In this document: positions 1-10,018 of the stretch, one piece after another
How positions within the stretch are numbered: position 1 is the stretch's first letter
How the letters are laid out: every line of letters starts with the position of its first letter
DNA from: Ahaetulla prasina
Taxonomy: Eukaryota > Chordata > Lepidosauria > Squamata > Colubridae
Length of the DNA: 64,000 bases
Assembly: GCF_028640845.1 (NCBI RefSeq)
Contig: NC_080540.1
Span: forward strand, 152,403,920-152,467,919
Reading direction: 5' to 3'
Translations under genes and position numbers: made by a program
Notes under the pieces: model-generated
Told to the model about the DNA's origin: nothing
The model's input: only the letters and a program-made list of their open reading frames with translations
The model's database searches: none

Positions 1-235
1 CCCTGCTAAACAAATAATTCCCTCAACAAACTATTTACTAAATCTGCACTACTATTAATCTTCTCATCGTTCCCATCACCCATTTCCTACCACTTATGAC
101 TGTATGACTGTAACTTTGCTGCTTGTATCTTTATGATTTATATTGATATTGTTTCCTGATTGCTTATTTGTACCCTATGACTATCATTAAGTGTTGTACC
201 TTAGAACTGTTGATGAACGTATCTTTTCTTTTATG
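1..235. other. AT-rich sequence, nothing recognised
   Basis: I see no open frame, repeat tail or inverted repeat here that I can assign. Confidence 0.5.
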
Positions 236-566
236 TGTCAGGGTTCCAAGGAACACACTCAACGAAATAAGGCTCTGAGGCTTGAGGTTCCTCAAAGTTC
301 CAATTTATTACAGATGTCATGTTGGCACAGCTGGGAAAACCCAAAACTGAAAGCTTCCAGGTTTTCCACACCCAGTTGACAGTTCACAGCCCGACCAAAC
401 ACCCACAAGTTCATCACATTGTTTAATCAACTCTTCATATTCAATTGGATAGAACCTTCAGGCAGTCTCCATCAGACGCAGGATGTCCTTGAAAATGGAA
501 TGTTGTTATGACTAATTTTCTACCGCTCCAACAACAACCCCCTCCCAACTTCCCCAGCAAAAATAT
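236..566. mobile_element. possible LTR-type repeat fragment
   Basis: The block starts TGTCAGGGTTCC and differs in composition from its flanks. It resembles the start of reptilian LTRs as I remember them. I could not find a matching CA end with a target duplication, so the boundaries and the class are inferences. Confidence 0.25.
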
Positions 567-760
567 GTGGCAGTTAAGAAGCAAAAAGAAAATTGCCTTC
601 CAAAACTGACATTATGTACACTAAGAGCGTATGCACCAAGACAAATTCCTTGTGTGTCCAATCACACTTGGCCAATAAAAAAATCTATTCTATTCTATTC
701 TATTCTATTCTATCCTATCCTATCCTATCCTATTCTATCCTATCCTATCCTATCAATTAA
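567..760 (+). mobile_element. LINE 3' end with pentanucleotide tail
   Basis: The sequence passes through GACAAATTCCTTGTGTGTCC and TGGCCAATAAAA, then runs into a (TATTC/TATCC)n tract at 685-754. A unique 3' UTR ending in a short tandem tail is typical of CR1/L2-group LINEs. No coding part is attached, so this is a heavily 5'-truncated copy. Confidence 0.5.
685..754. repeat. (TATTC)n/(TATCC)n microsatellite
   Basis: Pentanucleotide repeat, TATTC units giving way to TATCC units, continuous with the LINE tail on its left. Confidence 0.9.
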
Positions 761-779
761 ATATTGTGGTAGTAAATAA

Positions 780-1105
780 GAGCCAGAAAAGAGTGGTGAT
801 GATAGATATAGCAGTGTCAAATGTCAGCAACATCAGGAAGAAGAACTATGTGAAACTGGAGAAGTACCAAGGCCTGAATGGGGAACTAGAGAGGATGAGG
901 AAAATATGACCAAAGTGGTCCCAATGGTAGAAACACCAGAGGCAGTGAGTCCTAAGTTGGAAGAGTGGCTTCAACAGATCCCAGGAAAAACACCAGAGCT
1001 CTCCATCCAGAAGAGACCTCTGTTTGGAAGATATTGTGCAGAATCCTTAAATTCCGAGGTTGGTAGAGGACCTGAGATTGAGGAATTAAGGGTGAGGAGA
1101 GAATT
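780..1105 (+). pseudogene. degraded LINE-type coding fragment
   Basis: Read across frame breaks, the plus strand gives a pattern like V-I-D-I-A-V followed by K-Y-Q-G-L and acidic/basic residues. This recalls the C-terminal region of some vertebrate non-LTR elements, where an endonuclease-like segment carries D-I-A and K-Y-Q-D-L. Stops interrupt it, and a 77-codon frame at 906-1139 covers only part. The family assignment is by memory of motif only, so it stays tentative. Confidence 0.3.
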
Positions 1106-1740
1106 TTATACTTACTTACTTATTTTCTGGCATGTTTAGTCTTTTCTAGGGGGGAAATGTCCACTATGAATAAATTCTGAACTGTCTTGTTAATTCTAAG
1201 TTTGTTTCTACACAGATTTATTGCAATCTCTGTACTTTACTTTTCCAATTCAACTTTTTTACATTAGAGTGAAACTTGCTAGTCAGCATTGTTGTTGTTG
1301 TTGTTTTAAAAGCCTGGTTGAATAGTTCAAAATAACCCAGAGACTGGCTTGTCAGGTATGTGCCCTTGCACGAATTCATGAATACATTTGCATCTCCCAG
1401 TGGAATTTGCCAAATCGCTCCCGATGTAAAATGTATGAGAATGCTGTTTTTGGCAATTAGCACTCTGGATATCAAAGCTGGAAGCAGAACATGGGAGAAG
1501 TGAGGAGAGGGTGGCAGCAATGGTGGGAGATGCTGGTAAGTGACAGAAGAACGAGTCGTTTCTAATTGAATTTAGAAGAAAGCCGGTTAGAAAAGTGATT
1601 CTTTGTGATGTTTCCACCATAAAGTCTCCTTGATGGCTTTAAAAAATTCACCTTCCCCCAAGCTCACCTATTTCATATGGTTGTGGGAAAGATTCAAATT
1701 TTGGGATCGAGAGTATTACATGCAAGGATGGCCTTCCAAA
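1106..1740. other. no recognised feature
   Basis: Unremarkable AT-rich sequence with a short (GTT)n run near 1288. Overlapping minus-strand frames at 1218-1620 have no recognisable motif. Confidence 0.5.
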
Positions 1741-2150
1741 ATTTTAGCAAGAGGTTATCTGCCCGGTTGCTGGGTGGGTATGGCCATGGTGGGCGTGGCC
1801 TAGTTGGCCTCCTGCATCACAGTGTGTGTGGGGGGTGTTTTTGCCCTCACTGGGCTCCGGAGGCTTTCTTTGAGCCTCTGGGAGGGTGAAAACAGCCTCC
1901 CCAGGCTCCGGAGGCCCTCTTCTGGTAGGCCTGTTTTTTGCCCTCCCTGAGCCTCTGCGTGTGCCCTGCACTTACCTGCATCCAAAATGGGCCATGTGGA
2001 GACTCCTGGGAGGGGAGGGGAAGGGTGGGCGGGGCCAGCCAGGAGTGGCATTTGCCGGTTCTCCGAACTGCCAAGAACCTTAACTAGAGGTTCTCCCGAA
2101 CCCCTGTGAGCTCCCAGCATCCCACCCTTGATTACATGGGACATAGCCCA
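1741..2150. mobile_element. GC-rich interspersed repeat
   Basis: The block is sharply GC-richer than its surroundings. It has repeated GGCTCCGGAGGC modules, GGGCGTGGCC stretches and a GTTCTCCGAAC / GGTTCTCCCGAAC pair. These GGTTCTCC and GGGCGTGG words recur in the hAT-like short elements elsewhere in the window, so it is probably a relative of that group. The ends are decayed and no target duplication was found. Confidence 0.4.
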
Positions 2151-2516
2151 AAGCTCAGGAATCTATTTCTTCTGTTTGAAAAATACCCATTTAATTATAA
2201 AATGCAGTCTTGTTTTTTATCAGCTAACAGTCCCAAAAGTGAGACAACACTCATTAAAAACAATTTACCGTGAATTAAAATGATTTACATTTAAAAGTAA
2301 TGCACAGTTCAATGCAATTACATTAAAAAGCAAAATAAAACAAAACTGCTTGAAACCGCTTATTTTGAAAAACCACAGAGGTTCTAATATCTTGTGTTAA
2401 TGGAACGTAAAGTAGTTTCAGAAGTGTTTTAAAACCCTATAATGCAAAACTTCAAAAAGCACAACAGCGCAGAATGAATGAAATGCCTTTTTGTCATTGA
2501 TATCCTGATCTAAGCC

Positions 2517-2801
2517 CAGGGTGAAATGCTACCGGTTCGCACCAGTTTGTGTGAACCGGTAGTGGCAACGGCACATGATTTGATGAACTGGTAGCGGTGG
2601 CAGCGTGAAGCTCCGCCCACCCACCCAGACGTCATTACTTCCTGGTTTTAACCAGGAAGTAACATGTTTTTTACCTTCTGTGCATACGCTTTGCATATGC
2701 ACAGAGGGTCCAAAATTGCATGTGATGTGCGTGCGCTTGCTTCGCTCACGCACGGGTGCAGAGCATGCACTGGTAGGGAAGGTAAGTAGATTTCACCCCT
2801 G
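2517..2801. mobile_element. non-autonomous hAT-like element
   Basis: The ends are CAGGGTGAAAT and ATTTCACCCCTG, which are inverted repeats. The 8-bp sequence TCTAAGCC stands directly outside both ends (2509-2516 and 2802-2809). Eight-base target duplications with CA(G)...(C)TG termini are diagnostic of the hAT superfamily. The 285-bp interior has no coding capacity and contains a GGTTCGCACC / GAACCGGTAG pair and TTCCTGGTTTTAACCAGGAA, a perfect palindrome. Confidence 0.8.
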
Positions 2802-2809
2802 TCTAAGCC

Positions 2810-3527
2810 CTTTTATTTCAAATTATTTTTGGGAGTGGGGACAATAAGGAGACCACTTTCTAACCTATCCTTAGGTGTTCAATACACTTCCTAAGCCTAT
2901 AAATAGGTTCTGTCCCATTTCTGCATCTGTAAACTCCTTAAAACAATTGCATTACTTAGTTTTCCACACAACCATTGTATGTGATTACCCACACTGTCAT
3001 ACACACTTTGAAAGCAACTTTGTCAATGTAGACACTACTATAGACTTTCTTGGATTGAGAATGGTATCAGAAAACTTCAGAAGTGCACACTTCAGAGCAA
3101 AGATGTTCCAATCCAAATATTAGTTCAAGAAGGGTAAATTAGGCTATCACACTAAGAAAAAAAATGGATCACGCAATATTCTCACTCCAAATAGTTTCCA
3201 TCCCACTTCTCCTAGGATGTGTGAGTACTTCATTCAGTTCAAGTTAATAAAATCATCCACCCAGAGAAGAAGTTCTGAATGCTTACTTCTTAAAAGCCTG
3301 GCTGGAATTCCTGGTTACTCAGCCCATAATTGGTGCTAAATTAGGGATGCTGTCTCTGCCCCCACCCGCACCCTTAATGTAAGGTCCTCCTCTTTAATAT
3401 TATGACAAGCCCACCCAAATTATTTTTCTCCAAACTGGAAACAACCCCTACCTATTGTCTTCTTCAGTTCATGAAGAAGCTTCTTGGATAAGAAGAGAAA
3501 TGTCTTCAAGCAAAAACAAAGGAAGTT
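2810..3527. other. no recognised feature
   Basis: AT-rich single-copy-looking sequence. I see no coding motif or repeat end. Confidence 0.5.
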
Positions 3528-3540
3528 CAGTTGCCTTTTT

Positions 3541-3838
3541 TTTTTGAAAAAGTTTTTTTATTTTTAAGACATACAATATAAAAGCATCTTCCATTCAAAT
3601 CAAATACAATGTGTCAGTGGGTGGCTTACAATTTTTGTGTGCAAGTGACAATTACTTATCATTAATTTGTTTAATCATACATTATCATGTAATTTATGTT
3701 CAATATTTTAATCAATTAATCCTTAAATCAACTATAATATTTTATTTTCTAATTTTGTATTCATTCTGGAACAATATTTTATCTTATTGCCCTATTTATT
3801 CCATCATTTTAAAACAGTTATATCACTTAATAATTCTT
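3541..3838 (-). mobile_element. L1 3' UTR
   Basis: AT-rich sequence following a T-run that corresponds to the poly-A tail of a minus-strand L1. No coding frame is credible. The 131-codon plus frame at 3611-4006 is an AT-rich artefact that ends in a (TTTA)n tract. Confidence 0.55.
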
Positions 3839-3905
3839 GTCTTAAAAACTCCATTCTTCTTTATCATAATTTCCCCTCTAACCATCGATAAAATAAATTC
3901 CATAT

Positions 3906-3944
<39 letters not shown>

Positions 3945-5293
3945 TTGTTTATATTTATATACCGCCCTATCTCCCAAAGGACTCAGGGCGGTTTACAGGC
4001 ATTTAAAAGCAAAAAATACAATAAATACAATTCTAAAAACAATTAAAAAACTTATTCAAAAGCCTTAATTAAAAATATAAAAATTAAAACCCAAGATAAA
4101 ACCCATAAACTAAAATCTAACTCAGTCCTGCGCAGTTAAATAGATATGTTTTAAGCTCGCGGCGGAAGGTCCGAAGGTCCGGAAGCTGACGAAGTCCTGG
4201 GGGCAGTTCATTCCAGAGGGTGGGAGCCCCCACAGAGAAGGCCCTTCCCCTGGGCGTCGCCAGACGACATTGCCTCGCTGACGGCACCCTGAGGAGTCCC
4301 TCTCTGTGAGAGCGCACGGGTCGGTGAGAGGTATTCGGTAGCAGCAGGCGGTCCCGTAGATAACCCGGCCCTATGCCATGGGCGCTTTAAAGGTGGTCAC
4401 CAAAACCTTGAAGCGCACCCGAAGGCCACAGGCAGCCAGTGCAGTCTGCGCAGGATGGGTGTTATACGGGAGCCACGAGGGGCTCCCTCTATCACCCGCG
4501 CAGCCGCATTCTGGACTAACTGCAGCCTCCGGATGCCCTTCAAGGGGAGCCCCATGTAGAGAGCATTGCAGTAATCCAGGCGAGACGTCACGAGTGCGTG
4601 GGTGACTGTGCACAGGGCATCCCGGTCCAGAAAGGGGCGCAACTGGTGCACCAGGCGAACCTGGTAAAACGCTCTCCTGGAGACGGCCGTCAAATGATCT
4701 TCCAAAGACAGCCGTTCATCCAGGAGGACGCCTAAGTTGCGCACCCCCTCCATCGGGGCCAATGACTCGCCACCGATGGTCAGCCGCGGATTTAGCTGAT
4801 AATATTGCTTATATTATAATATCTTATAATATTGCTTATCCTCCTGTTCTCTAATTTCAGATGTGAGTGTAATCATTTCTGAACATTCAATTATCTTCTT
4901 AATAATTTCCTCCTTCAATGGCAATTTCTCATTTTTCCAATTCTTTGCAAATACAATTCTAGCTACTGTTAGTATTACATTCACAATCAAATATCTCAAT
5001 TCTCTGTTATAGGTTTCATGTATAATCCCCAATAAAAAAAAATTCTGGTTTAAAATCTATATGCTTTTCTATCATTTTCTCCAACCATGTGTGTATTTTA
5101 GTCCAGTATCTTTTAGCTTCTGTATATATCCACCACATATGGTAATAAGAACCAGGTATCTGTGGACATTTCCAGCATTTTTCTGATTTGTTCTTGAACA
5201 TTCTGGCTATATTTGACGGGGATAGGTGCCACCTGTAAAACATCTTATACAAATTCTCTTTATATGCAGTAGACATCGTCATCTTATAATTTT
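3839..5293 (-). repeat. tandem duplication unit 1 (L2 inside L1)
   Basis: The words GTCTTAAAA and CTCCATTCTTCTTTATCATA begin both this unit and the next at 5294. The order in each is L1 piece, (TTTA)n, L2 3' part, L1 ORF2 C-terminal piece. The two units match almost base for base over about 1.45 kb. Confidence 0.85.
3891..4798 (-). pseudogene. L2-type LINE 3' part, copy in unit 1
   Basis: On the minus strand this encodes the C-terminal end of an L2/CR1-group reverse transcriptase protein. It includes S-R-L-D-Y-C-N-A-L-Y, L-Q-L-V-Q-N-A-A-A-R-V and L-W-N-E-L-P-P-G-L. Frameshifts split it into pieces at 4397-4762 and 4117-4317. The 3' UTR ends with the paired words ACCGCCCT and AGGGCGGT, then a (TAAA)n tail (3904-3946 as TTTA on the plus strand). 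The 5' end is truncated and joins L1 sequence at about 4799. Confidence 0.8.
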
Positions 5294-5357
5294 GTCTTAA
5301 AACTCCATTCTTCTTTATCATAATTTCCCCTCTAACCATCGATAAAATAAATTCCAT
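4799..5357 (-). pseudogene. L1 ORF2 C-terminal fragment, unit 1
   Basis: The minus-strand frame 5016-5357 contains K-M-F-Y-R-W-H-L and a C-W-K-C...Y-Y-H-M-W-W segment. This is the cysteine-histidine motif at the end of L1 ORF2 proteins. The expected last cysteine of the motif reads as tyrosine here. The frame continues with a shift into 4814-5032. Confidence 0.75.
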
Positions 5358-5359
5358 AT

Positions 5360-5398
<39 letters not shown>

Positions 5399-6735
5399 TT
5401 GTTTATATTTATATACCGCCCTTTCTCCCAAAGGACTCAGGGCGGTTTACAGGCATTTAAAAAGCAAAAATACAATAAATACAATTCTAAAAACAATTAA
5501 AAAACTTATTCAAAAGCCTTAATTAAAAATATAAAAATTAAAACCCAAGATAAAACCCATAAACTAAAATCTAACTCAGTCCTGCGCAGTTAAATAGATA
5601 TGTTTTAAGCTCGCGGAAGGTCCAAGGTCCGAAGGTCCGAAGCTGACGAAGTCCTGGGGCAGTTCATTCCAGAGGGTGGGAGCCCCACAGAGAAGGCCCT
5701 TCCTGGGCGCCGCCAGACGACATTGCCTCGCTGACGGCACCCTGAGGAGTCCCTCTCTGTGAGAGCGCACGGTCGGTGAGAGGTATTCGTAGCAGCAGGC
5801 GGTCCCAGATAACCCGCCCTATGCCATGGAGCGCTTTAAAGGTGGTCACCAAAACCTTGAAGCGCACCCGAAGGCCACAGGCAGCCAGTGCAGTCTGCGC
5901 AGGATGGTGTTATACGGGAGCCACGAGGCTCCTCTATCACCCGCGCAGCCGCATTCTGGACTAACTGCAGCCTCCGGATGCCCTTCAAGGGGAGCCCCAT
6001 GTAGAGAGCATTGCAGTAATCCAGGCGAGACGTCACGAGTGCGTGGGTGACTGTGCACAGGGCATCCCGGTCCAGAAAGGGGCGCAACTGGTGCACCAGG
6101 CGAACCTGGTAAAACGCTCTCCTGGAGACGGCCGTCAAATGATCTTCCAAAGACAGCCGTTCATCCAGGAGGACGCCTAAGTTGCGCACCCCCTCCATCG
6201 GGGCCAATGACTCGCCACCGATGGTCAGCCGCGGATTTAGCTGATAATATTGCTTATATTATAATATCTTATAGTATTGCTTATCTTCCTGTTCTCTAAT
6301 TTCAAATGTCAGTTTACTCATTTCTGCACATTCCATTATTTTCTTAATAATTTCATCTTGCAATGGCAATTTCTCATTTTTCCAGTTCTTAGCAAATACA
6401 ATCCTCGCTGCTGTTACAACATTCACAATCAAATATCTCAATTCTCTATTATAGGTTTCAGGTATAATCCCCAATAAAAAAAACTTCTGGTTTAAAATCT
6501 ATATGCTTTTTTATCATTTTCTCCAGCCATGTGTGGATTTTAGTCCAATATCTTTTAGCTTCTGCGCATGTCCACCACATATGGTAATAAGAACTAGGTA
6601 TCTGATGACATTTCCAGCATTTTTCTGATTTGTTCTTGAACATTCTGGCTATTCTTGATGGGGGTAGGTGCCACCTATAAAACATCTTATACAAATTCTC
6701 TTTATATGCAGTAGACATCGTCATCTTATAATTTT
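5294..6735 (-). repeat. tandem duplication unit 2 (L2 inside L1)
   Basis: Second unit of the tandem pair, offset 1455 bases from the first. It differs by scattered substitutions and small deletions, for example in the L2 coding part near 5610-5720 and 5790-5930. After 6735 the L1 continues past the point where unit 1 ended, so the right-hand junction is the original L1 arrangement. Confidence 0.85.
5345..6240 (-). pseudogene. L2-type LINE 3' part, copy in unit 2
   Basis: Same L2 fragment as at 3891-4798, with minus-strand frames 5836-6207 and 5576-5770. Several one-base deletions shorten the frames further. The (TTTA)n tail is at 5358-5400 and the ACCGCCCT/AGGGCGGT hairpin words follow. Confidence 0.8.
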
Positions 6736-7578
6736 GCGTCCACAGTTTCTACCATATTTCTAGATCGATCCCATGCCCAAAGTTTTCCCCCCAAGCAATC
6801 ATGGTCTCTTTAACTTCTTCTTCTTCTAATTTAACCTCTAATAAGTATCCATATAATTTTCTAATTAAATTATCATCCGTACCTGTTAAAATTTTATCTA
6901 AATTAGTAGGTTATTATAGAAATCTTCTGTTTTGGAATCTTTGTCATATCTAGAGTGTATTTACAAATATGAGAACCAATTCATTTTTATACCTTGTGGT
7001 TCTAATTCTTGGATCGTTTTTAATTCACCCTTTTCGTTCAACAATTCATTATATCTAACAATTTGCTCGTTTCTAAATATTAATGAATATGAGAATGCCT
7101 CAATTGTTGATACCCAGACTGGAATTTTAAGATAATGATTTTTCTTGATTCTTTCCCAGTTTAATAACAAAGCCTCTCTAAAATGTCTTCTAAAATATCC
7201 TTGTATTTTAGCTTCTCCATACCATAAAAATGCATGCCATCCCAACAATAAATCATGACTTTCCAATGTAAGTATTCTAGTATTTCCTAGGGTTATCCAT
7301 TCCTTTATCCACATTAAACTTGCAGCTTGGTAATATAACTCCCAATTTGGCAGGCCAAAGCCCCCTCTTAACCTTTCATCTTGCAATAATTTTAATTTTA
7401 TCCTCGCTTTTCTACCCTGCCAAACATATTTCAATATTATCTTGTTCAATTCTTCAAAATAATCTTTCCCCAATTTAATTAGAATAGTCTGAAACAGGTA
7501 TAAAATCCTCGGCAATGTGTTCATCTTAATCGTTGAGATTCTTCCAATCAGCCTCAATATGGCTGTTCTCCCCAACAA
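6241..7578 (-). pseudogene. L1 ORF2 C-terminal region
   Basis: Read on the minus strand, the frame at 6961-7578 (205 codons) begins with L-G-R-T-A-I-L-R-L-I-G-R-I and contains the conserved region downstream of the L1 reverse transcriptase (R-G-G-F-G-L-P-N-W-E-L-Y-Y). The frame at 6458-6724 carries K-M-F-Y-R-W-H-L and C-W-K-C...Y-Y-H-M-W-W-T-C, the intact C-terminal cysteine motif. Breaks lie between these two frames. No FADD catalytic box is present, because the element is deleted upstream of this region. Confidence 0.8.
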
Positions 7579-7699
7579 AAATATTTTTAAAAAGCAGGAT
7601 AAAAAAATTATCCTATAAAATCTTAATTTCTCTGCTCAAATTCTTTCTTCTCTATTTTATCCTCTCTCTAATTCTCAGGGTGATTCCAAAAAAAGGTTT

Positions 7700-8005
7700 T
7701 AAATAAAAGAATCTCTCACCACACCAGCACATTTCTTTCCAGTCTTTCCGTTCCGGAGCTGTCCCAACTTCAGCAGCTTCCTAGCCGGATCTTCCTCCCC
7801 GGAAAAGAGGGCTTTTCCTGCATCAACCAGGGATTTTGCGATATCCCTGGGGTTCACAGGAGGTGCCCTCAGCAATCACTGACCCACCTGGACAGTGAGG
7901 TCCAAAATGAACCGTCCAGATGAGGAGAATTTTGATGGTAATCCCGGAGCTACCGGGATACCGGTCGTATCGTTGTGACATCAGCCCCCCCCCCCCATAG
8001 AAATC
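7700..8005 (-). mobile_element. L1 5' UTR
   Basis: This GC-richer block is similar to 34672-34925. Shared words include CCCAACTT.GCAGCTTC, a cluster GGAGCT.CCGGG and a TCGT.GCAATG/TCGTTGTGACA area. In both places it lies at the far end of a minus-strand L1. The C13 run at 7985-7997 is a G run at the start of the minus-strand element. Confidence 0.6.
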
Positions 8006-8018
8006 CAGTTGCCTTTTT

Positions 8019-8329
8019 AAAAAGCATCTTTGGAACAACCATGACCTGAATCTCCATAGATATCAACTCTACCTATCCACCTGGCCAATATATTTTTGTG
8101 ACAATTTCTTCTGGTACATTTTTAAAACTAAAATGCTCAGGTTTCACACTATATAGAATGAGAAGAAATTAAATAAAGGAAAACAGGTCATGGGATGAAG
8201 TATAACTGGCAAGTGACTTAATTCCAGCCTGCTTTCTTTTTTCCCAGATGCAAAAAAAGGAAAAAAGACAGAATGTGTGGACCTCCTGCAGCTCAGTCTT
8301 CCTGTTAGTTACCATCATAACCGATCCAA
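8019..8329. other. no recognised feature
   Basis: AT-rich flank sequence without a recognisable element. Confidence 0.5.
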
Positions 8330-8510
8330 AATACAGCAAGTTCTTGAGTTATGACTGTAATTGAGGCCAGCGATTATAGTTGCAAGTCGTGACAGTCATA
8401 AAGTGGGTGACCACATGAATGGACACAATTTTACCAGCTTTTTGTCATTAAGCAAAAGCAGTAGTCATTAACTGAAGATGGTAGTCGTTAAGCGAGCTCA
8501 TGGTTTGGTG
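8330..8510. mobile_element. probable short inverted-repeat DNA element
   Basis: The segment has words such as GAGTTATGACTGTAATTGAGG, CAAGTCGTGACAGTCATAAA and GTCGTTAAGCGAGCTCATGG. These resemble, but do not equal, the GTCATAA/GTTAAG elements at 17736 and 20730. It is probably a related family; ends and target duplication were not resolved. Confidence 0.35.
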
Positions 8511-9144
8511 TGAGGTGGTTTTTGCTGAAAACTGGAAATAAATGCCTGTTTTCAATAAAAATGTTATAAATCACAGTCATGTGACCATAGGCCATAAATA
8601 TAGACTGGTTGCTGAAGGCCCAAAATTCAGTCATGTGATTACAGAGGGCAGGTAGACATTGGAACTTCCTGAGTACCACAAATTTGTTGTGTTTATGTAC
8701 CACTTGGAGGGAGAAAATAGAACTGATCTTAGTGTCTAAACATGTTATAACTAAAGCCAATACTTGGCCCCTCAGCTCTCCTTGAGCTGACAAATGAGGC
8801 TGATCTAATACTTTCTATCCATCTAGGAGCCTTCTGCTTCTGACAAATGTAATGACCCTCTGCAGAGCCAAAATGTAGTCTAATTAAAAGAAAAATCAAT
8901 TTGGGTGCCTCTAAACCATGAGACATTGTTAGGCTGAGTGCGTAAATATTTCATACCCAACCTGGATCTTATGCTATGCAAGCTAAATGCACATTATCCC
9001 ATTCAAAAGTATTGAGAATTGAAATGTTGCTATCAGGCTGTGCATTGGCATGTTTATATGTGTGTTCAGAATGTGTAAAATCTAAGAGATGGCTATTCAG
9101 TACCCAGAGGCTACTTGTCTCCATGCATTTCCACCTCCATTTTT
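8511..9144. other. no recognised feature
   Basis: Overlapping minus-strand frames of 65-101 codons (8488-8926) carry no motif I know. Confidence 0.5.
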
Positions 9145-9760
9145 TATTTATTTATTTATTTATTTATTTATTTGTCACAACATCATACAAAAAGATTATG
9201 TAGTATATACACATATAAACATATATAGGAAGAAGAAAAGAAAAACAATAGGACAGGAACGGTAGGCACGTTTGTGCTTATGCACGCCTTTATGGTCCTC
9301 TTAGGAATGGGGTGAGGTCAATAGTAGAAAGTTTTTGGTTAAAGCTATTAGGATTATGGGAAGAGACCACAGAGTCAGGTAAAGTATTCCAAGCACTGAT
9401 GATTCTGTTGCAGAAGTCATATTTTCTGCAATCTAGATTAAAGCGGTTTACATTAAGTTTAAATCTATTGGTTGCCCTTGTATTATTGCAATTAAAGCTG
9501 AAGTAGTCTTTGACAGGAAGGACATTACAATAGATGATTCTGTGAGTTAAACTTAGGTCTTGTCGAAGGCGACGGAGTTCCAAGCTTTCTAAGCCTAGAT
9601 TTCAAGTCTGGTGGGATAAGGTATTTTGTTGTTTTCAGAGGAATGGAGAACTCTTCTTGTAAAATATTTCTGGACACGTTCAATTGTATTGATGTCAGAG
9701 ATGTGGTGAGGGTTCCAAACAGGTGAGCTGTATTCTAGAATTGGTCTAGCAAATGTTTTA
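9145..9760 (-). pseudogene. LINE 3' end, minus strand (copy A)
   Basis: The minus-strand frame 9290-9583 (97 codons) has the profile of the last part of a CR1/Rex-type LINE protein: L-R-R-L-R-Q-D-L, then W-N-T-L-P-D-S-V-V and S-F-N-Q-K-L. A 3' UTR runs to a (TTTA)n tail at 9145-9174. A second copy of the same family is at 22795-23340. The exact clade is not certain. Confidence 0.65.
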
Positions 9761-9763
9761 TAT

Positions 9764-9918
9764 CAGGGGTGTCCAAACTTTTTTGAGTGAGGGCCAAATA
9801 CAGAAAAATAAGCAAAGGCCCGGGTCGGGGGGGGGGGGAGAGAATGGGCGTGGCTTATTTTTGGGTGTGGCTCGATGGTCATGTGACTGGTGGGCGGGGC
9901 TAACTGCTCATGTGACTG
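9764..9918. mobile_element. hAT-like element, cut by the assembly gap
   Basis: It starts CAGGGGTGTCCAAACTTTTTT, followed by GAGGGCCAAATAC and GGGCGTGGCTTATTTTTGGG. The first words are the standard left end of hAT-Charlie-like elements in reptiles. The right end is lost in the run of N. Confidence 0.6.
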
Positions 9919-10018
9919 NNNNNNNNNNNNNNNNNNNNNNNNNNNNNNNNNNNNNNNNNNNNNNNNNNNNNNNNNNNNNNNNNNNNNNNNNNNNNNNNNN
10001 NNNNNNNNNNNNNNNNNN
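9919..10018. other. assembly gap, 100 N
   Basis: Exactly 100 N characters, a customary placeholder for a gap of unknown size. Confidence 0.99.

Larger units (their letters stand above)
3528..8018 (-). mobile_element. composite L1 insertion, minus strand, with target duplication
   Basis: The 13-bp sequence CAGTTGCCTTTTT occurs at both borders (3528-3540 and 8006-8018). Between them lies an L1 read on the minus strand: an A/T-rich 3' UTR beside a poly-T run near 3541, the ORF2 C-terminal region, and a GC-richer 5' UTR ending in a C13 run at 7985-7997. ORF1, the endonuclease and most of the reverse transcriptase are absent, so the copy is internally deleted. An L2 fragment inserted into it and the joined segment was duplicated in tandem. 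Confidence 0.75.

Noticed and set aside
3611..4006. 131-codon plus-strand frame with many I, F and Y
   Set aside because: It is AT-rich L1 3' UTR ending in a (TTTA)n tail, so the apparent membrane protein is an artefact.
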